Origin: Algorimicrobium algoritergicola
GTDB taxonomy: Bacteria; Bacteroidota; Bacteroidia; Flavobacteriales; Flavobacteriaceae
Assembly (NCBI RefSeq): GCF_008086165.1
Contig: NZ_VSKL01000003.1
Span: 62,001 to 126,000 of the forward strand
Direction of reading: 5' to 3'
DNA length: 64,000 nt
The notes under the pieces: generated by a model
The model's database searches: none
Told to the model about the DNA's origin: nothing
The model's input: only the letters and a program-made list of their open reading frames with translations
Part shown: positions 63,736-64,000 of the stretch, one piece after another
How positions within the stretch are numbered: position 1 is the stretch's first letter
Layout: every line of letters starts with the position of its first letter
Made by a program: the position numbers and the translations under genes

Positions 63736-64000
63736 ATGGAAGAAAATAAATTTAACTTTTCTGAAGAAGAAACTAAAAAAGAAACTGCTGCAGAAGAAGC
63801 TAAAAGCGAGGCTGCTGTTGAAGAATCTAAAAAAGCGGTAAAAAAAGATGCGAGAGGTCTTTTTGAAAATATAAAAAAATTCTTAATTGAGTTGTTGGAT
63901 TTTCGTGAGGATACTGATCGTGATGAAACGACTGAAGCCATTAAAAGAGATATTTCGTTTAAAGGTGCAACTGCTTGGATTTTGGTATGTTCTATTTTTG
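63736..64000 (+). CDS. DUF389 membrane protein (N-terminal part)
   Basis: Runs off the right edge; 88 residues visible. An acidic, Lys/Glu-rich N-terminus (about 45 residues) then DIREDTDRD-like segment LDFREDTDRDETTEAIKRD and the start of the first membrane helix (GATAWILVCSIF). Matches the start of flavobacterial DUF389 proteins. ATG 63736. Confidence 0.78.
   Translation, partial: MEENKFNFSEEETKKETAAEEAKSEAAVEESKKAVKKDARGLFENIKKFLIELLDFREDTDRDETTEAIKRDISFKGATAWILVCSIF

Noticed and set aside
1-64000. CRISPR arrays, tRNA or rRNA genes, prophage, complete insertion sequences
   Set aside because: None seen; no regularly spaced repeats, no transposase reading frame and no phage proteins.

Overview
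The window comes from a low-GC member of the Bacteroidota, most likely a marine Flavobacteriaceae. The evidence is in the sequence: Bacteroidota-type promoters (TAnnTTTG at -7, sometimes with TTG at -33), a tmRNA whose tag reads GENNYALAA, a secreted protein with a type-A type IX secretion (T9SS) C-terminal domain, many SPII lipoproteins, several TTG starts, and flavobacterial gene neighbourhoods (TypA, KdsA, CreD with DUF2809/DUF1361, SprT-ManC-DUF389). No prophage, CRISPR array, transposase, rRNA or tRNA was found; the only stable RNA gene seen is ssrA.

Layout. 1-15 kb: envelope and housekeeping genes (start of a cysteine-synthase-family gene, LolC/E-type permease, muramidase NamZ, two paralogous secreted proteins, sterol-desaturase-like hydroxylase, amidohydrolase, a large TPR lipoprotein-type partner plus beta-barrel pair, FtsE). 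15-26 kb: surface polysaccharide locus with seven glycosyltransferases or membrane sugar transferases, a flippase, the FdtA/FdtB/FemAB-like set for a 3-amino-3,6-dideoxyhexose, and an Fe(II)/2OG dioxygenase. 26-38 kb: typA, kdsA, then a CreD locus controlled by a small winged-helix regulator with two near-identical operator palindromes, an SDR, a lysine/alanine-dehydrogenase-like protein, and ssrA. 38.5-49 kb: an accessory region rich in palindromes and orphan lipoproteins. Its left part has the boundary logic of integron gene cassettes (complementary ends around each gene, an attC-like palindrome between them) without an integrase. It also holds a MITE-like element, a beta-lactamase fold protein that has lost its SxxK pair, a DUF6326-type gene without a normal start, and three alpha/beta hydrolases. 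49-51 kb: two rhodaneses and two thioredoxin-fold proteins. 51.4-58.3 kb: the complete tryptophan operon trpEGDCFBA, preceded by a leader peptide with three consecutive Trp codons and an intrinsic terminator, i.e. a transcription attenuator. 58-64 kb: DUF481 barrel, small DNA-binding and hypothetical proteins, RhlE-type helicase, SprT, mannose-1-phosphate guanylyltransferase and the start of a DUF389 protein.

How genes work together: KdsA (Kdo), ManC (GDP-mannose), FdtA/B (dTDP-amino sugar), the GtrB-like/GT-C pair and the flippase all feed lipopolysaccharide or capsule synthesis; NamZ, LolC/E, FtsE, CreD and the barrel proteins serve the envelope. The most noteworthy signals are the cassette-like array at 38.8-41.4 kb, the trp attenuator, and the twin operator of the CreD locus. 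All functional calls are by reading motifs; no database search was possible.
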